Shown: positions 49,937 through 59,114 of the stretch, piece after piece
Layout of the letters: the number at the start of each line of letters is the position of its first letter
Position numbering within the stretch: the stretch's first letter is position 1
Source of the DNA: Vibrio bivalvicida
GTDB lineage: Bacteria > Pseudomonadota > Gammaproteobacteria > Enterobacterales > Vibrionaceae
Direction of reading: 5' to 3'
Length of the DNA: 64,000 nucleotides
NCBI RefSeq assembly: GCF_001399455.2
Contig: NZ_LLEI02000090.1
Span: forward strand, 123,657 to 187,656
Position numbers and translations under genes: made by a program
The notes under the pieces: generated by a model
Told to the model about the DNA's origin: nothing
What the model saw: the letters and a program-made list of their open reading frames with translations, nothing else
Databases searched by the model: none

Positions 49937-51661
49937 TTAAGTTCTCTCCGTCTTGCTTAACCACATTTTGTCCATACCTTCGCCTTTAATCTGCATTGGG
50001 TACACATGCTCTGTTTCATCAACATTGATATCAACAAACACTAATCGATCTTTCATATCTAATGCTTGCTTTAGACCAGATTCAAGCTGATCTGGTGTTT
50101 CAATGCGAATCCCCACATGCCCATATGCTTCTGCGATAGCTGCAAAATCAGGAACAGAACTCATGTAAGAGTTAGAGTGGCGGCCTTGGTAAATAATGTC
50201 TTGCCACTGTTTTACCATGCCTAAGAATCGGTTGTTAAGGTTAATAATTTTAACCGGAATATCGTACTGCATCGCCGTCGATAGTTCCTGAATATTCATT
50301 TGGATACTACCGTCACCTGTTACAACTACGACCTCTTCATCAGGTTTAGCGAATTTCACGCCCATCCCAGCGGGTAAGCCGAAGCCCATTGTGCCAAGGC
50401 CACCAGAGTTGATCCAACGACGTGGCTTATTGAATGGATAATACAAGGCGGCAAACATCTGGTGCTGACCAACATCAGAGGCAACATAGGCGTCACCGTT
50501 AGTCAGCTTGTGTAGTGTTTCAATCACTTGCTGTGGTTTAATCCGTTCTGGTGATGTTTCGTATGATAAGCATTGACGCTCACGCCACCCTTGAATTTCA
50601 TCCCACCAGCGATTCAATGCGTCTTGGTCGTTGATGCTACCCTGCTCTTCTAGCAAATTAACCATGCTTTCAAGCACTTTCTCAGCAGAACCGACAATAG
50701 GAAGATCCGCTTTCACGTTCTTCGAGATCGATGAAGGATCGATGTCAATGTGCATCACTTTGGCATCGGGGCAGTACTTTTCTAGGTTGTTAGTAGTGCG
50801 GTCATCAAAGCGAACCCCAACACCAAAGATTAAATCGGCATTATGCATAGCCATGTTCGCTTCATACACACCATGCATTCCTAACATGCCTAATGAATTT
50901 TTATGTGTTCCGGGGAAAGCGCCAAGCCCCATTAGCGTACTCACTACTGGTAAATTGAGAACTTCCGCCAGCTTGATTAAGTGTTGTTCAGCCTCTGAAA
51001 TCACTGCGCCACCACCCACATAAAGAACCGGCTTTTTCGCTTCTAGAAGTGTCTTAAGACCTTTCTTAATTTGACCTTTATGGCCTGTTGTAGTTGGTTT
51101 ATATGAGCGCATTGACAGAGATTTAGGGTATTCATATGGCAGTTTTACCTGTGGATTCATCACATCTTTAGGTAAATCAATCAAAACAGGGCCAGGTCTA
51201 CCCGTAGTCGCAATGTAGAAAGCTTTCTTCACTGTTTCAGGAATGTCTTCTGCTTTCTTGACCAAGAAACTATGCTTAACTACCGGGCGAGATACACCAA
51301 CAATGTCACATTCTTGGAAGGCATCATTACCTATCATATTATTTGGTACATTGCCTGAGACAACAATCATTGGGATAGAGTCCATGTACGCAGTCGCAAT
51401 ACCAGTGATGGTGTTGGTCGCACCTGGGCCAGAACACACGAGCACCACACCCGGGTTACCCGTCGCGCGCGCATAACCATCAGCCATATGAGTGGCGGCT
51501 TGTTCATGACGTACTAGAACGTGTTTGATTTGATCTGTTTTGGCGTGAAGCGCATCGTATATATCTAGAACAGAACCACCAGGGTAGCCAAAGATCTGTT
51601 CAACGCCTTCTTCAATCAGAGATTGAACAACCATCTCTGCACCGGACAACATTGCTGCCAT
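49937..51661 (-). CDS. ilvI: Acetolactate synthase III large subunit IlvI
   Basis: A 574-residue ThDP- and FAD-dependent catalytic subunit, the E. coli IlvI length, for the first shared step of valine, leucine and isoleucine synthesis. It has the N-terminal MLSGAEMVVQSL and catalytic Glu region (GYPGGSVLD; RHEQAATHMADGYAR, near 47), and the ThDP/Mg site GDGSIQMNIQELST near 435. The start is at MAAMLSG behind GGAGAATA, ten codons inside the longest frame. It forms ilvIH with ilvH. Confidence 0.98.
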   Translation of the reverse strand: MAAMLSGAEMVVQSLIEEGVEQIFGYPGGSVLDIYDALHAKTDQIKHVLVRHEQAATHMADGYARATGNPGVVLVCSGPGATNTITGIATAYMDSIPMIVVSGNVPNNMIGNDAFQECDIVGVSRPVVKHSFLVKKAEDIPETVKKAFYIATTGRPGPVLIDLPKDVMNPQVKLPYEYPKSLSMRSYKPTTTGHKGQIKKGLKTLLEAKKPVLYVGGGAVISEAEQHLIKLAEVLNLPVVSTLMGLGAFPGTHKNSLGMLGMHGVYEANMAMHNADLIFGVGVRFDDRTTNNLEKYCPDAKVMHIDIDPSSISKNVKADLPIVGSAEKVLESMVNLLEEQGSINDQDALNRWWDEIQGWRERQCLSYETSPERIKPQQVIETLHKLTNGDAYVASDVGQHQMFAALYYPFNKPRRWINSGGLGTMGFGLPAGMGVKFAKPDEEVVVVTGDGSIQMNIQELSTAMQYDIPVKIINLNNRFLGMVKQWQDIIYQGRHSNSYMSSVPDFAAIAEAYGHVGIRIETPDQLESGLKQALDMKDRLVFVDINVDETEHVYPMQIKGEGMDKMWLSKTERT

Positions 51662-52026
51662 ATTATTCTCCTTAACCAGTTTCCACCACATAAGGTCAAC
51701 ATGATGGGCTGGTTTTTCATAGTCTAGGTCTTATTCGTAGCCTAAATCGAAATACATCCACTTTTTCGGCTATGTCTTGCTCACAGGTAACATAAAGCAA
51801 GGTCACGCAACAAATGTAACGTTTTATTAGCAACGGGTCTAATGCGACTTTCATCTCAAATTAAACAATATGCTGTTTATCAAAATCAAATCACAAGGTG
51901 AAACTAACCTGAACTCCAATTTCAGACCAATCATCCATAAATTACGACAAATTCGGTCAATAATTTTAGACAGTTAACTTTAATCAGCCCTAGTAAAACC
52001 TCGCTACTGAAAGATAACTAGCATAA
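51662..52026 (-). promoter_or_regulatory. ilvIH upstream region
   Basis: A 365-bp AT-rich gap. No leader peptide with runs of Ile, Leu or Val codons and no terminator precede ilvI, which argues against attenuation. In E. coli ilvIH is driven by Lrp at multiple AT-rich sites; a similar mode is plausible here but no site is proposed. Confidence 0.35.
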
Positions 52027-52068
52027 AAAAATCCCTCACAAAGCAATAATACTGTGTGAGGGATTTTT
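52027..52068 (-). terminator. Terminator of the acyl-CoA ligase gene
   Basis: AAAAATCCCTCACA and TGTGAGGGATTTTT form a 14-bp stem across a 14-base loop, with T following on the minus strand. Confidence 0.88.
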
Positions 52069-52098
52069 AAACAGTTGAGAAATTTACTTTAGAAAAAG

Positions 52099-53907
52099 TT
52101 ACTTCTTCTCGACCTTATCACTGTACATTTCTTCAATTTCATCCTGATATTTATCGTTAATCACCTTACGACGCAATTTTTGTGTCGGTGTTAACTCACC
52201 AGCATCCATCGAGAAAGCCTTGGGCAATAATTTGAATTTTTTCACCTGCTCAAACCGCGCAAGCTCCTGTTGGAGATCATTAACGCGCTTTTCAAGCATT
52301 TCAACGATTTGGTGATGCTTGATCAATTCAACACGATCATGATATTTGATGTTGAGTTCCTTGGCGTACTCTTCTAACGAATCATAGCAAGGTACGATCA
52401 ATGCAGAGACAAACTTGCGTGTATCCGCAATCACAGCGATCTGTTCGATAAAGTGATCTTTACCTATCGCCCCTTCAATCATCTGCGGCGCAATATATTT
52501 GCCCCCCGACGTTTTCATCAACTCTTTAATACGATCGGTGATAAACAGGTTGCCACTTTCATCAATATGGCCTGCATCGCCTGTTTTTAAGAAACCGTGC
52601 TCATCGAATGTTTTCGCCGTCTCTTCTGGCATTTTGTAGTAACCGCGCATAACCATAGGACCGCGGACTAAGATCTCGTTGTTCTCACCAATCTTGACCT
52701 GAGCACCAGGCATCGACATACCAATAGAGTCAGGGTCAAAACACTTGTCATCCCAGCAGGAAACCGTTGCTGTTGTTTCTGTCATACCGTAGCCAAGCTT
52801 GACGTTGATACCAATAGCATGGAAAAAACGGCCGATGGTTTCGTCTAACTTAGCGCCACCACACGGCATAAAGTTGATTTTCCCACCCAATAACGCACGC
52901 AATTTCGACAAGACTAACTTATCAGCTAAGGCATAAGATTTTTTTAGCGCGATTGAAGGCTGACGACCTTCTTGATGACAAACGGCCATCTTCGCTCCCA
53001 TATTCACAGCCCAAGTAAACAAGACTTTACGAATGAACGGTGCTTTGGCGACTTTTTCGTGAATAGCTGAGAAGATCTTTTCGTAAAAACGCGGGACCGC
53101 CGACATCACCGTTGGACGTACTTCACTAAGAGCATCGCGCACCTGCATGGTATCTTGTAGGTAACAGTTTGTTGCACCTTTATACAAAACGTAGAAAGTC
53201 CAGGCGCGTTCGAAGACATGAGAAAGTGGTAAGAAGCAGAGAGAGACATCACTTTGCGATAAGCTTAAACGCTGATCATGACCTTCAAGTTGCGCACCAA
53301 TATTGGCGTAATCCAACATGACACCTTTTGGCTGGCCAGTGGTGCCAGAGGTGTAAATAAGAGTCAGAAGATCATTCAAGTTTGCCTGCGCCAAACGAGT
53401 TTCAAGCTCTTGTTGGTACGTATTGTCTACATTCGCTATAAAGCGCTGCCAACTGATGGCAGATTCATGTTCACCCAAGTCAATATCATCAGACATGGCG
53501 ACAATCAGCTCTAGTTGGTCACACTGCTCGATGACAGAAGTTGCTGCATCAAACTGGGCTTGCTCACCAACAAACAGTACTCGCACGTCGGCATTTTGCA
53601 AAATGTAAGCAGATTGAGCTGCTGTATTGGTTGGATAAATAGGGACTGTTACCGCACGTATTTGAAGAGCGGCAAAATCAGCGATTGTCCACTGAGGCAT
53701 ATTGTTAGAAAAGATACCGATCTTATCCTGAACACGGATGCCTTGAGCCAATAAAGCAAGTGACAAAGCATCAAGTTGCTGGCCAAATTGCTTCCAACTA
53801 ATACCATTCCAAACATTGCCTACTTTATGCTTAAGTGCAATACCGTCATTGCCTTTTGCAATCTGGTCTCGAATACGTTTTACAATATGAAAATCTAGGT
53901 CGGCCAT
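52099..53907 (-). CDS. Long-chain acyl-CoA synthetase (AMP-forming, FAA1-like)
   Basis: A 602-residue adenylate-forming enzyme that activates long-chain fatty acids as CoA thioesters. It has the P-loop LTLIYTSGTTGQPKGVML near 170, the A5 motif YGMTETTA near 388, and the A7/A8 hinge TGDAGHIDESGNLFITDRIKELMKTSGGK near 455-485. It resembles the COG1022 branch more than FadD proper and may serve lipid remodelling. The start is at MADLDFHIV behind AAAGGTAATAGAG, 18 codons inside the longest frame. It is monocistronic between ilvIH and leuO. Confidence 0.92.
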   Translation of the reverse strand: MADLDFHIVKRIRDQIAKGNDGIALKHKVGNVWNGISWKQFGQQLDALSLALLAQGIRVQDKIGIFSNNMPQWTIADFAALQIRAVTVPIYPTNTAAQSAYILQNADVRVLFVGEQAQFDAATSVIEQCDQLELIVAMSDDIDLGEHESAISWQRFIANVDNTYQQELETRLAQANLNDLLTLIYTSGTTGQPKGVMLDYANIGAQLEGHDQRLSLSQSDVSLCFLPLSHVFERAWTFYVLYKGATNCYLQDTMQVRDALSEVRPTVMSAVPRFYEKIFSAIHEKVAKAPFIRKVLFTWAVNMGAKMAVCHQEGRQPSIALKKSYALADKLVLSKLRALLGGKINFMPCGGAKLDETIGRFFHAIGINVKLGYGMTETTATVSCWDDKCFDPDSIGMSMPGAQVKIGENNEILVRGPMVMRGYYKMPEETAKTFDEHGFLKTGDAGHIDESGNLFITDRIKELMKTSGGKYIAPQMIEGAIGKDHFIEQIAVIADTRKFVSALIVPCYDSLEEYAKELNIKYHDRVELIKHHQIVEMLEKRVNDLQQELARFEQVKKFKLLPKAFSMDAGELTPTQKLRRKVINDKYQDEIEEMYSDKVEKK

Positions 53908-54014
53908 CTCTATTACCTTTAGCTTACACCTGTAAGCTTTATTCAGCGCACAAGTGTACATTTCGCTTTAGAAAAGGCAACTGATGACCGTCAAAGTTAT
54001 CAATATAAATCGTA

Positions 54015-54050
54015 AAAAACCTTGAATGACGTGAACCATTCAAGGTTTTT
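54015..54050 (-). terminator. Terminator of leuO
   Basis: AAAAACCTTGAATG and CATTCAAGGTTTTT form a perfect 14-bp stem with an eight-base loop, 22 bp beyond the leuO stop, with T following on the minus strand. Confidence 0.9.
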
Positions 54051-54071
54051 GAGACTAGCGAAATCTGACGT

Positions 54072-55031
54072 TTAGTTAATAGCGACAACCTCACCACAAA
54101 TCATCATCAATTGGTCACGTAACCAGATGTGACCTTTATCTTTTTCACTTGATTCGTGCCAGCTTAAGAAACCGCTGATTTTGCCATTTTCGAATGGGAA
54201 GTCGATGATTTGTAACTGCTCTTTGTTCGCAGCATTCTCAACCATCCAACGTGGCGCAATCGTCACTAGCTCAGATTGACCAACAACGTAAAGTACATTG
54301 CTTAGGCTTGTGCCTTCATAGTAGGCCTGTACATCTAGATCACGATACGCTTGCTCAGAGAAGCTACGCTGACCATGAACTTTTGACAGTTTTGCATGAC
54401 GCTCGCGAAGTAACTGATCGGCAGTCACTGCTCCCTGAAGACGTGGGTGAGATTTTGACGTAACAACCACTAGCTCATCTTGGAAGATTTCAGTGCTTGA
54501 GAAACCTTGCTCATCGAAACGTGCATAATCGATCACAAAATCAATCTCTTGATAACGCATACGCTCTGCTAGTTGGCGATCAAATTCAGCGTCTAGGTGA
54601 AGCTGAACATTAGGAGCTAGCTCATGGATAGTAGACATGATTTTTGGCGCAAAACGCATATCGCAAGGGCTACAAATTGCTAGCTTAAATAGACGTGTTG
54701 AAGTCTCAGGCGAGAATACAGAACTAGGTAACTCGTTACGAATTAATTGAAGCGCTTGACGAACAGGACCAAATAGCTGGCGAGCACGCTGGGTTGGTTG
54801 AATACCACGACCTTGACGCATAAACAACTCATCATTAAACATCACTTTCAGACGAGCAACGGCGTTACTTACCGCTGGCTGTGACATGCCTAAGTTATGT
54901 GCGGCACGAGTAATATTCTGCTCTTGCATTACGGCGTCAAACACGGTTAACAGGTTTAAATCTACTCCACGTAAAGTACTCTCCATGCGGTAGCTAGCGA
55001 TAGCACTCATAGACTCTTTCTTATCGATCAT
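54072..55031 (-). CDS. leuO: LysR-type regulator LeuO
   Basis: About 319 residues. The helix-turn-helix region VDLNLLTVFDAVMQEQNITRAAHNLGMSQPAVSNAVARLKVMF is almost the E. coli LeuO sequence, and a LysR effector domain follows. LeuO antagonises H-NS and controls stress, cyclic-dipeptide and virulence genes in Vibrio. Several in-frame ATGs exist (55070, 55031, 55010, 54986); 55031 is chosen because AAAGAGG is well spaced. It is near ilvIH and leuABCD, as in E. coli. Confidence 0.94.
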   Translation of the reverse strand: MIDKKESMSAIASYRMESTLRGVDLNLLTVFDAVMQEQNITRAAHNLGMSQPAVSNAVARLKVMFNDELFMRQGRGIQPTQRARQLFGPVRQALQLIRNELPSSVFSPETSTRLFKLAICSPCDMRFAPKIMSTIHELAPNVQLHLDAEFDRQLAERMRYQEIDFVIDYARFDEQGFSSTEIFQDELVVVTSKSHPRLQGAVTADQLLRERHAKLSKVHGQRSFSEQAYRDLDVQAYYEGTSLSNVLYVVGQSELVTIAPRWMVENAANKEQLQIIDFPFENGKISGFLSWHESSEKDKGHIWLRDQLMMICGEVVAIN

Positions 55032-55070
55032 CGGGTAAGCCTCTTTAAATTCATCAGCGTAAATGGTCAT

Positions 55071-55429
55071 TAAATTGAAATTTGAGTTTGGAATAGAAAA
55101 CCCAGTTCTCGCCTCATCCGTTATATTTATTTGTTAGATGTTTGTCGGCGAACCATTACTATCAGCGAATCATTCAGCGATTAGCAATAAGATTGACAAT
55201 TAATCAGTATTTTTTACCTATAATCCAGATTAGTCATTAAATTACAAAAAGTTAAATGGATTATAAAAAGTTATAAAACACACTACCTTAGAGATAAATA
55301 TAGAAATTTGATATTAAATATCGCTGTTAACACTCAGTGTCAGACATGAGACACATCTATGATTTAAGTATGCGAAACAAAAACAGCATCAATAACCCAT
55401 ACAACTCCTTCGCGTAAGATGAAGCCTTG
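55071..55429 (-). promoter_or_regulatory. AT-rich leuO upstream region
   Basis: A 359-bp gap before leuO, very AT-rich around 55190-55320 with repeated TTAAA/TATAAA tracts (for example near 55250-55280). This fits H-NS and LeuO binding, and TNAAA-type repeats also suit ToxR, a known leuO activator in V. cholerae. No specific site is claimed and no coding signal is seen. Confidence 0.4.
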
Positions 55430-56476
55430 TTATAGATTGGTGACATAACTTGGAAAATCTACTTTATCCCACAAGCTTTCACTCAACGTCGATTTATCCT
55501 CCCAATCACCTTGCTTAATCCATGTGACAATTGCCTGTGCAACATCTGGGTATTTGACGCTTTCAGCGCTAGATTCATCAAGCCAACGGCGTACCACAGC
55601 GGCATCTAAGAACTCCATACTGCTCGCCAGTCCTAAATCTTCCAGCGTTGCAACATTGCTCATTTGTTCAAATTGCCCCTTCAATGGCTTTAATAGTAGT
55701 TTCTTACCAAGAGTGAGCGCCTCTGAGGGCAACTCAAAACCGCCATTCGCAATCACTCCCTTACAGCGAACAAGATGACGTTGAAATGAGTTGACACTCA
55801 ATGGAATAAACTCAATATTATCGACTGTTTTGGGTTCTATAATCTCTGGGTGATAGCAAACAAAGCGCTGAGTAGTAAACCGAAGTAACAACTCCGTAAT
55901 ATCGGTCATACTTTCAAATGGTAGGTAAACCAGAACGAATGCTTCTTGCTCAACTGTTGCTTTATGAGTGTGAATAATCGGTGGTAAGATAGGCTGATCA
56001 AAGTGATACCAGTGTAAAGCTATAAGATGATCCGCTGGAGCAAAATACTCTATGACCTGCTTGTCCAACCAACTCGCCCCTTTATGGGGGACAGAGTAGC
56101 GAAAAGCATTCTGGTGACTAATGCTAATTGATGGAATACCCTGCCTTTTCGCCGCCCAAGCAGATACGGGCTCAAAGTCATTAAGCACTAGATCATAGTG
56201 AGATAAATCAAGCTCACGGACATCGCGCCAAAACTGCCATAAACTATTAGACATACAGGTTTTGAAATAATTGATTTGGCCTTTATCTGTAGCAAATGAT
56301 AGACCTCGACGAATTTGAAAATCTCCGAACGGCTCCATTGAAAAGTATTTGCTCTTATCACGCCCACTAAACAGATAGTCAACATCCATTCCAGCTTCAG
56401 ATAAGCGCGTTGACATTGCTCTTGCACGAGTTATATGACCGTTTCCTGTTCCTTGTACACCATATAAAATTTTCAT
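55430..56476 (-). CDS. Glycosyltransferase of the MJ1255/VC2487 family
   Basis: A 348-residue GT-B-fold protein without signal peptide or membrane helix. The N-terminal loop MKILYGVQGTGNGHITRA and the C-terminal donor-site segment GVIANGGFELPSEALTLGKKLLLKP (about 240-264) define the TIGR00661 family named after Methanocaldococcus MJ1255 and V. cholerae VC2487. Donor and acceptor are unknown. It lies three bases after the PAP2 phosphatase gene, and a joint role on a lipid-linked substrate is a reasonable guess. Confidence 0.88.
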   Translation of the reverse strand: MKILYGVQGTGNGHITRARAMSTRLSEAGMDVDYLFSGRDKSKYFSMEPFGDFQIRRGLSFATDKGQINYFKTCMSNSLWQFWRDVRELDLSHYDLVLNDFEPVSAWAAKRQGIPSISISHQNAFRYSVPHKGASWLDKQVIEYFAPADHLIALHWYHFDQPILPPIIHTHKATVEQEAFVLVYLPFESMTDITELLLRFTTQRFVCYHPEIIEPKTVDNIEFIPLSVNSFQRHLVRCKGVIANGGFELPSEALTLGKKLLLKPLKGQFEQMSNVATLEDLGLASSMEFLDAAVVRRWLDESSAESVKYPDVAQAIVTWIKQGDWEDKSTLSESLWDKVDFPSYVTNL

Positions 56477-56479
56477 TTA

Positions 56480-57007
56480 CTAACTCCCAACAATGGTAAG
56501 TGCAATCTGCGCGATACCAATTCCTAGCAAGGCTCCAAGCAATACATCGGTTAAAAAGTGAACCCCAAGAAAAATGCGTGAGCTTGCAATCAAAGATGCC
56601 CAAACTAAAGCAAACACCGCCAACTCAACAAAGTAGTGACCCGTAATTGAAGCCATTAGATATGCCGCAGCAGTATGGCCAGAAGGCAGACTGTAACGGT
56701 CTGAAGGTGTGATAAATGATGTAACCAAGTCAGAAAACTCTTGCGGTCGGCGTCGTTTAAACAGATTTTTGGCTAACCAATAGATTGGAAGCTCTAAAGT
56801 AAAAGCCAACACACCCGCCATTAAAAAAAGCTGACCATCTTTACCTGCAAACAAATAAGCAAGCACTCCAAACATTAAGTACAGGTGCCCATCTCCGGTA
56901 TGTGAGATGGCTTTACTAATACGCGAGATAGGTTGATTGAATCTGTGCTGTAGACAGAAAATAGAAAACGCCAGATCAAACTTAGCTATAGGTTCGATAG
57001 AACGCAT
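56480..57007 (-). CDS. PAP2-family membrane phosphatase
   Basis: A 175-residue protein with about five membrane helices and the complete PAP2 catalytic set: K80-x6-R87-P88, PSGH at 108-111 and S143-R144-x5-H150. Such enzymes remove phosphate from lipids (phosphatidate, undecaprenyl pyrophosphate or lipid A). The start is at MRSIEPIAKF behind AAGGAGTCGG, 48 codons inside the longest frame. It is coupled to the glycosyltransferase gene by a three-base gap and is divergent from leuABCD. Confidence 0.9.
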   Translation of the reverse strand: MRSIEPIAKFDLAFSIFCLQHRFNQPISRISKAISHTGDGHLYLMFGVLAYLFAGKDGQLFLMAGVLAFTLELPIYWLAKNLFKRRRPQEFSDLVTSFITPSDRYSLPSGHTAAAYLMASITGHYFVELAVFALVWASLIASSRIFLGVHFLTDVLLGALLGIGIAQIALTIVGS

Positions 57008-57151
57008 TACCGACTCCTTTTTTGACGGTGTTACGCTTAGGCTAGTTGGGCAGGGTGACAGCTTGGTGAAAGTTTCGCGGTATTTCGGTGACAAGACATA
57101 GACATAGACACGCGCCAACATGCAACCCATTCGCCTTTTCAATAAAAACAC

Positions 57152-57181
57152 CGCGCAAAAACGACGATTTTGCGCGTTTTT
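57152..57181. terminator. Hairpin in the PAP2-leuA gap
   Basis: CGCGCAAAA and TTTTGCGCG pair across a seven-base loop, followed by five T on the plus strand. On the minus strand GTTTTTATT follows shortly after. It lies upstream of the PAP2 gene and of the leu promoter, with no gene obviously ending there. Confidence 0.5.
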
Positions 57182-57223
57182 CCGTTGAACTGATCTGACT
57201 TGAATAAAAATACAACTTTAGGG

Positions 57224-57252
57224 TTGACGTTGCCTCTTGAGTGCGGTACTAA
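57224..57252 (+). promoter_or_regulatory. Promoter of the leu operon
   Basis: TTGACG at 57224-57229 and TACTAA at 57247-57252 are 17 bp apart, giving a start near 57259 and a leader of about 250 nt that includes the leader peptide and attenuator. Confidence 0.75.
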
Positions 57253-57304
57253 TTTGTTAACTTAAATTTGTGGTTTATTTAACGCCCCATAGGAACCGTT
57301 AACA

Positions 57305-57367
57305 ATGATGAATCGTTTTTCTATCCTGCTGAGCCTCCTCCTTATCGTGACATATTCGCGCGGGTAG
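57305..57367 (+). CDS. leuL: leu operon leader peptide LeuL
   Basis: A 20-residue frame, MMNRFSILLSLLLIVTYSRG, followed by TAG. Five leucine codons (CTG CTG, CTC CTC CTT) with flanking isoleucine and valine codons form the control region. Low charged tRNA-Leu would stall the ribosome here and favour the antiterminator. It was found by eye, since it is too short for usual gene calling. Its last codons (GCGGGT, 57360-57365) can pair with the terminator arm. Confidence 0.9.
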   Translation: MMNRFSILLSLLLIVTYSRG

Positions 57368-57430
57368 GCTGTGGAAGAAAAATAACCACACAGAATTACA
57401 CAAGACCCGCACTAAGATGCGGGTTTTTTT
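57360..57430 (+). promoter_or_regulatory. leu operon transcription attenuator
   Basis: Terminator: ACCCGCA (57405-57411) pairs with TGCGGGT (57418-57424), followed by seven T. Antiterminator: GCGGGT at 57360-57365, at the end of leuL, can pair with ACCCGC at 57405-57410 and block it. A small GTGG/CCAC hairpin lies between. This is the layout of the Leu leader in gammaproteobacteria. Confidence 0.9.
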
Positions 57431-57510
57431 ATACCTAGCTTTTTGTAGCTAAGTAATGGAAGTAAACGATTAACTGATGTGAATGGCATCAAGTCATTAA
57501 GGAAGCAAAC

Positions 57511-59058
57511 ATGAACGATCAAGTCATTATTTTCGACACCACGTTACGTGATGGCGAACAGGCGTTGTCAGCAAGCTTGACGGTTAAAGAAAAACTGCAA
57601 ATTGCCTATGCGCTTGAAAGGCTCGGCGTTGATGTCATTGAAGCCGGATTTCCTGTTTCTTCACCGGGTGATTTTGAGTCGGTACAGACGATTGCACGTA
57701 ACATCAAAAACAGCCGAGTTTGTGGTCTTTCGCGTGCCGTTGCAAAAGACATAGATGCTGCTGCTGAAGCACTTAAGGTTGCAGAGCAATTTCGAATCCA
57801 TACCTTTATTTCCACTTCCACCGTCCACGTTCAGGACAAACTTCGTCGTAGCTACGATGATGTAGTTGAGATGGGCGTCAAAGCAGTGAAACATGCTCGT
57901 CAATATACCGATGATGTTGAGTTTTCGTGTGAAGATGCAGGTCGTACGCCAATTGACAACTTGTGCCGCATGGTTGAAGCCGCTATCAATGCTGGCGCAA
58001 GCACCATCAATATTCCTGATACCGTAGGCTACACAGTCCCAAATGAGTTTGGTGGTATCATCCAAACTCTATTCAATCGTGTACCCAATATTGATAAGGC
58101 GATCATCTCCGTTCACTGTCATGACGACTTAGGCATGTCTGTCGCTAACTCAATTGCCGCAGTACAGGCAGGGGCGCGTCAGATTGAAGGCACCATCAAC
58201 GGCATCGGAGAACGTGCTGGTAACTGTTCTTTAGAAGAGATCGCTATGATCATCAAGACTCGCCAAGAGTTATTGGGTGTTCATACTGGTCTTAAGCACG
58301 ATGAAATCCACCGCACGAGTAAACTGGTGAGCCAGCTTTGTAATATGCCGATTCAAGACAACAAAGCGATCGTTGGTGCTAACGCTTTTAGCCACTCTTC
58401 AGGCATTCACCAAGATGGCATGTTAAAGAATAAAAACACATACGAAATCATGACTCCTGAGTCGATTGGCCTTAAGAACCAAGCGCTAAATCTAACCAGT
58501 CGCAGCGGCCGTGCAGCGGTGAAGAGCCACATGGACACCATGGGTTACAAAGAAGAAGAGTACAACCTAGACGCTCTATACGAAGATTTCTTGAAACTGG
58601 CAGACCGTAAAGGCCAGGTATTTGATTACGACCTAGAAGCTCTAATGCACTTCTCTAACTTGCGTGAAGAAGATGACTTCTACAAATTGAACTATCTAAG
58701 CGTGCAGTCTGGTAGCGTAATGGCGACAACCAGCATCAAGCTTCAATGTGGTGATGAAGAGCAATCTGAAGCAGCAGTAGGTAATGGTCCTGTCGATGCG
58801 TTATACCAGTGTATCTATCGTGTAACGGGTTATGATATTGTTCTAGACAAGTTCGATTTAACCGCCAAAGGTGAAGGTGAAGATGGACTAGGCCAAGCGG
58901 ATATTATTGCCAACTACAAAGGTCGCAAATATCACGGTACCGGTGTTTCAACCGATATCGTAGAAGCTTCGGGCCAAGCATTACTACACGTTATCAACAG
59001 CATCCATCGTGCTGACAAGATCGCTGAGATCAAACAGAAAAAAATCGAAACAGTATAA
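57511..59058 (+). CDS. leuA: 2-isopropylmalate synthase
   Basis: A 515-residue enzyme (E. coli 523) condensing acetyl-CoA with 2-oxoisovalerate, the committed step to leucine. The TIM barrel opens with IIFDTTLRDGEQALSASLT; SVHCHDDLGMSVANS near 200 and NGIGERAGNCSLEEI near 230 carry metal and active-site residues. The C-terminal part (from about 390) is the leucine-binding regulatory domain. AAGGAAGCAAAC precedes the ATG. It is the first structural gene of leuABCD. Confidence 0.98.
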   Translation: MNDQVIIFDTTLRDGEQALSASLTVKEKLQIAYALERLGVDVIEAGFPVSSPGDFESVQTIARNIKNSRVCGLSRAVAKDIDAAAEALKVAEQFRIHTFISTSTVHVQDKLRRSYDDVVEMGVKAVKHARQYTDDVEFSCEDAGRTPIDNLCRMVEAAINAGASTINIPDTVGYTVPNEFGGIIQTLFNRVPNIDKAIISVHCHDDLGMSVANSIAAVQAGARQIEGTINGIGERAGNCSLEEIAMIIKTRQELLGVHTGLKHDEIHRTSKLVSQLCNMPIQDNKAIVGANAFSHSSGIHQDGMLKNKNTYEIMTPESIGLKNQALNLTSRSGRAAVKSHMDTMGYKEEEYNLDALYEDFLKLADRKGQVFDYDLEALMHFSNLREEDDFYKLNYLSVQSGSVMATTSIKLQCGDEEQSEAAVGNGPVDALYQCIYRVTGYDIVLDKFDLTAKGEGEDGLGQADIIANYKGRKYHGTGVSTDIVEASGQALLHVINSIHRADKIAEIKQKKIETV

Positions 59059-59114
59059 GTAAGACTCCAGGGATGCGAGTCGTTCCTGGAAGAGATAAAA
59101 ATTAAAGGAATAAC

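Noticed and set aside
50631..51023. 130-codon plus-strand frame inside ilvI
   Set aside because: Antisense shadow of a well conserved gene.
51662..51800. Possible leader peptide upstream of ilvI (an ATG AAA AAC start on the minus strand)
   Set aside because: It runs past ilvI's own start without a stop, has no run of Ile/Leu/Val codons, and no terminator follows, so it is not an attenuator.
57661..58065. 134-codon minus-strand frame inside leuA
   Set aside because: Antisense to the LeuA barrel; no ribosome site or domain.
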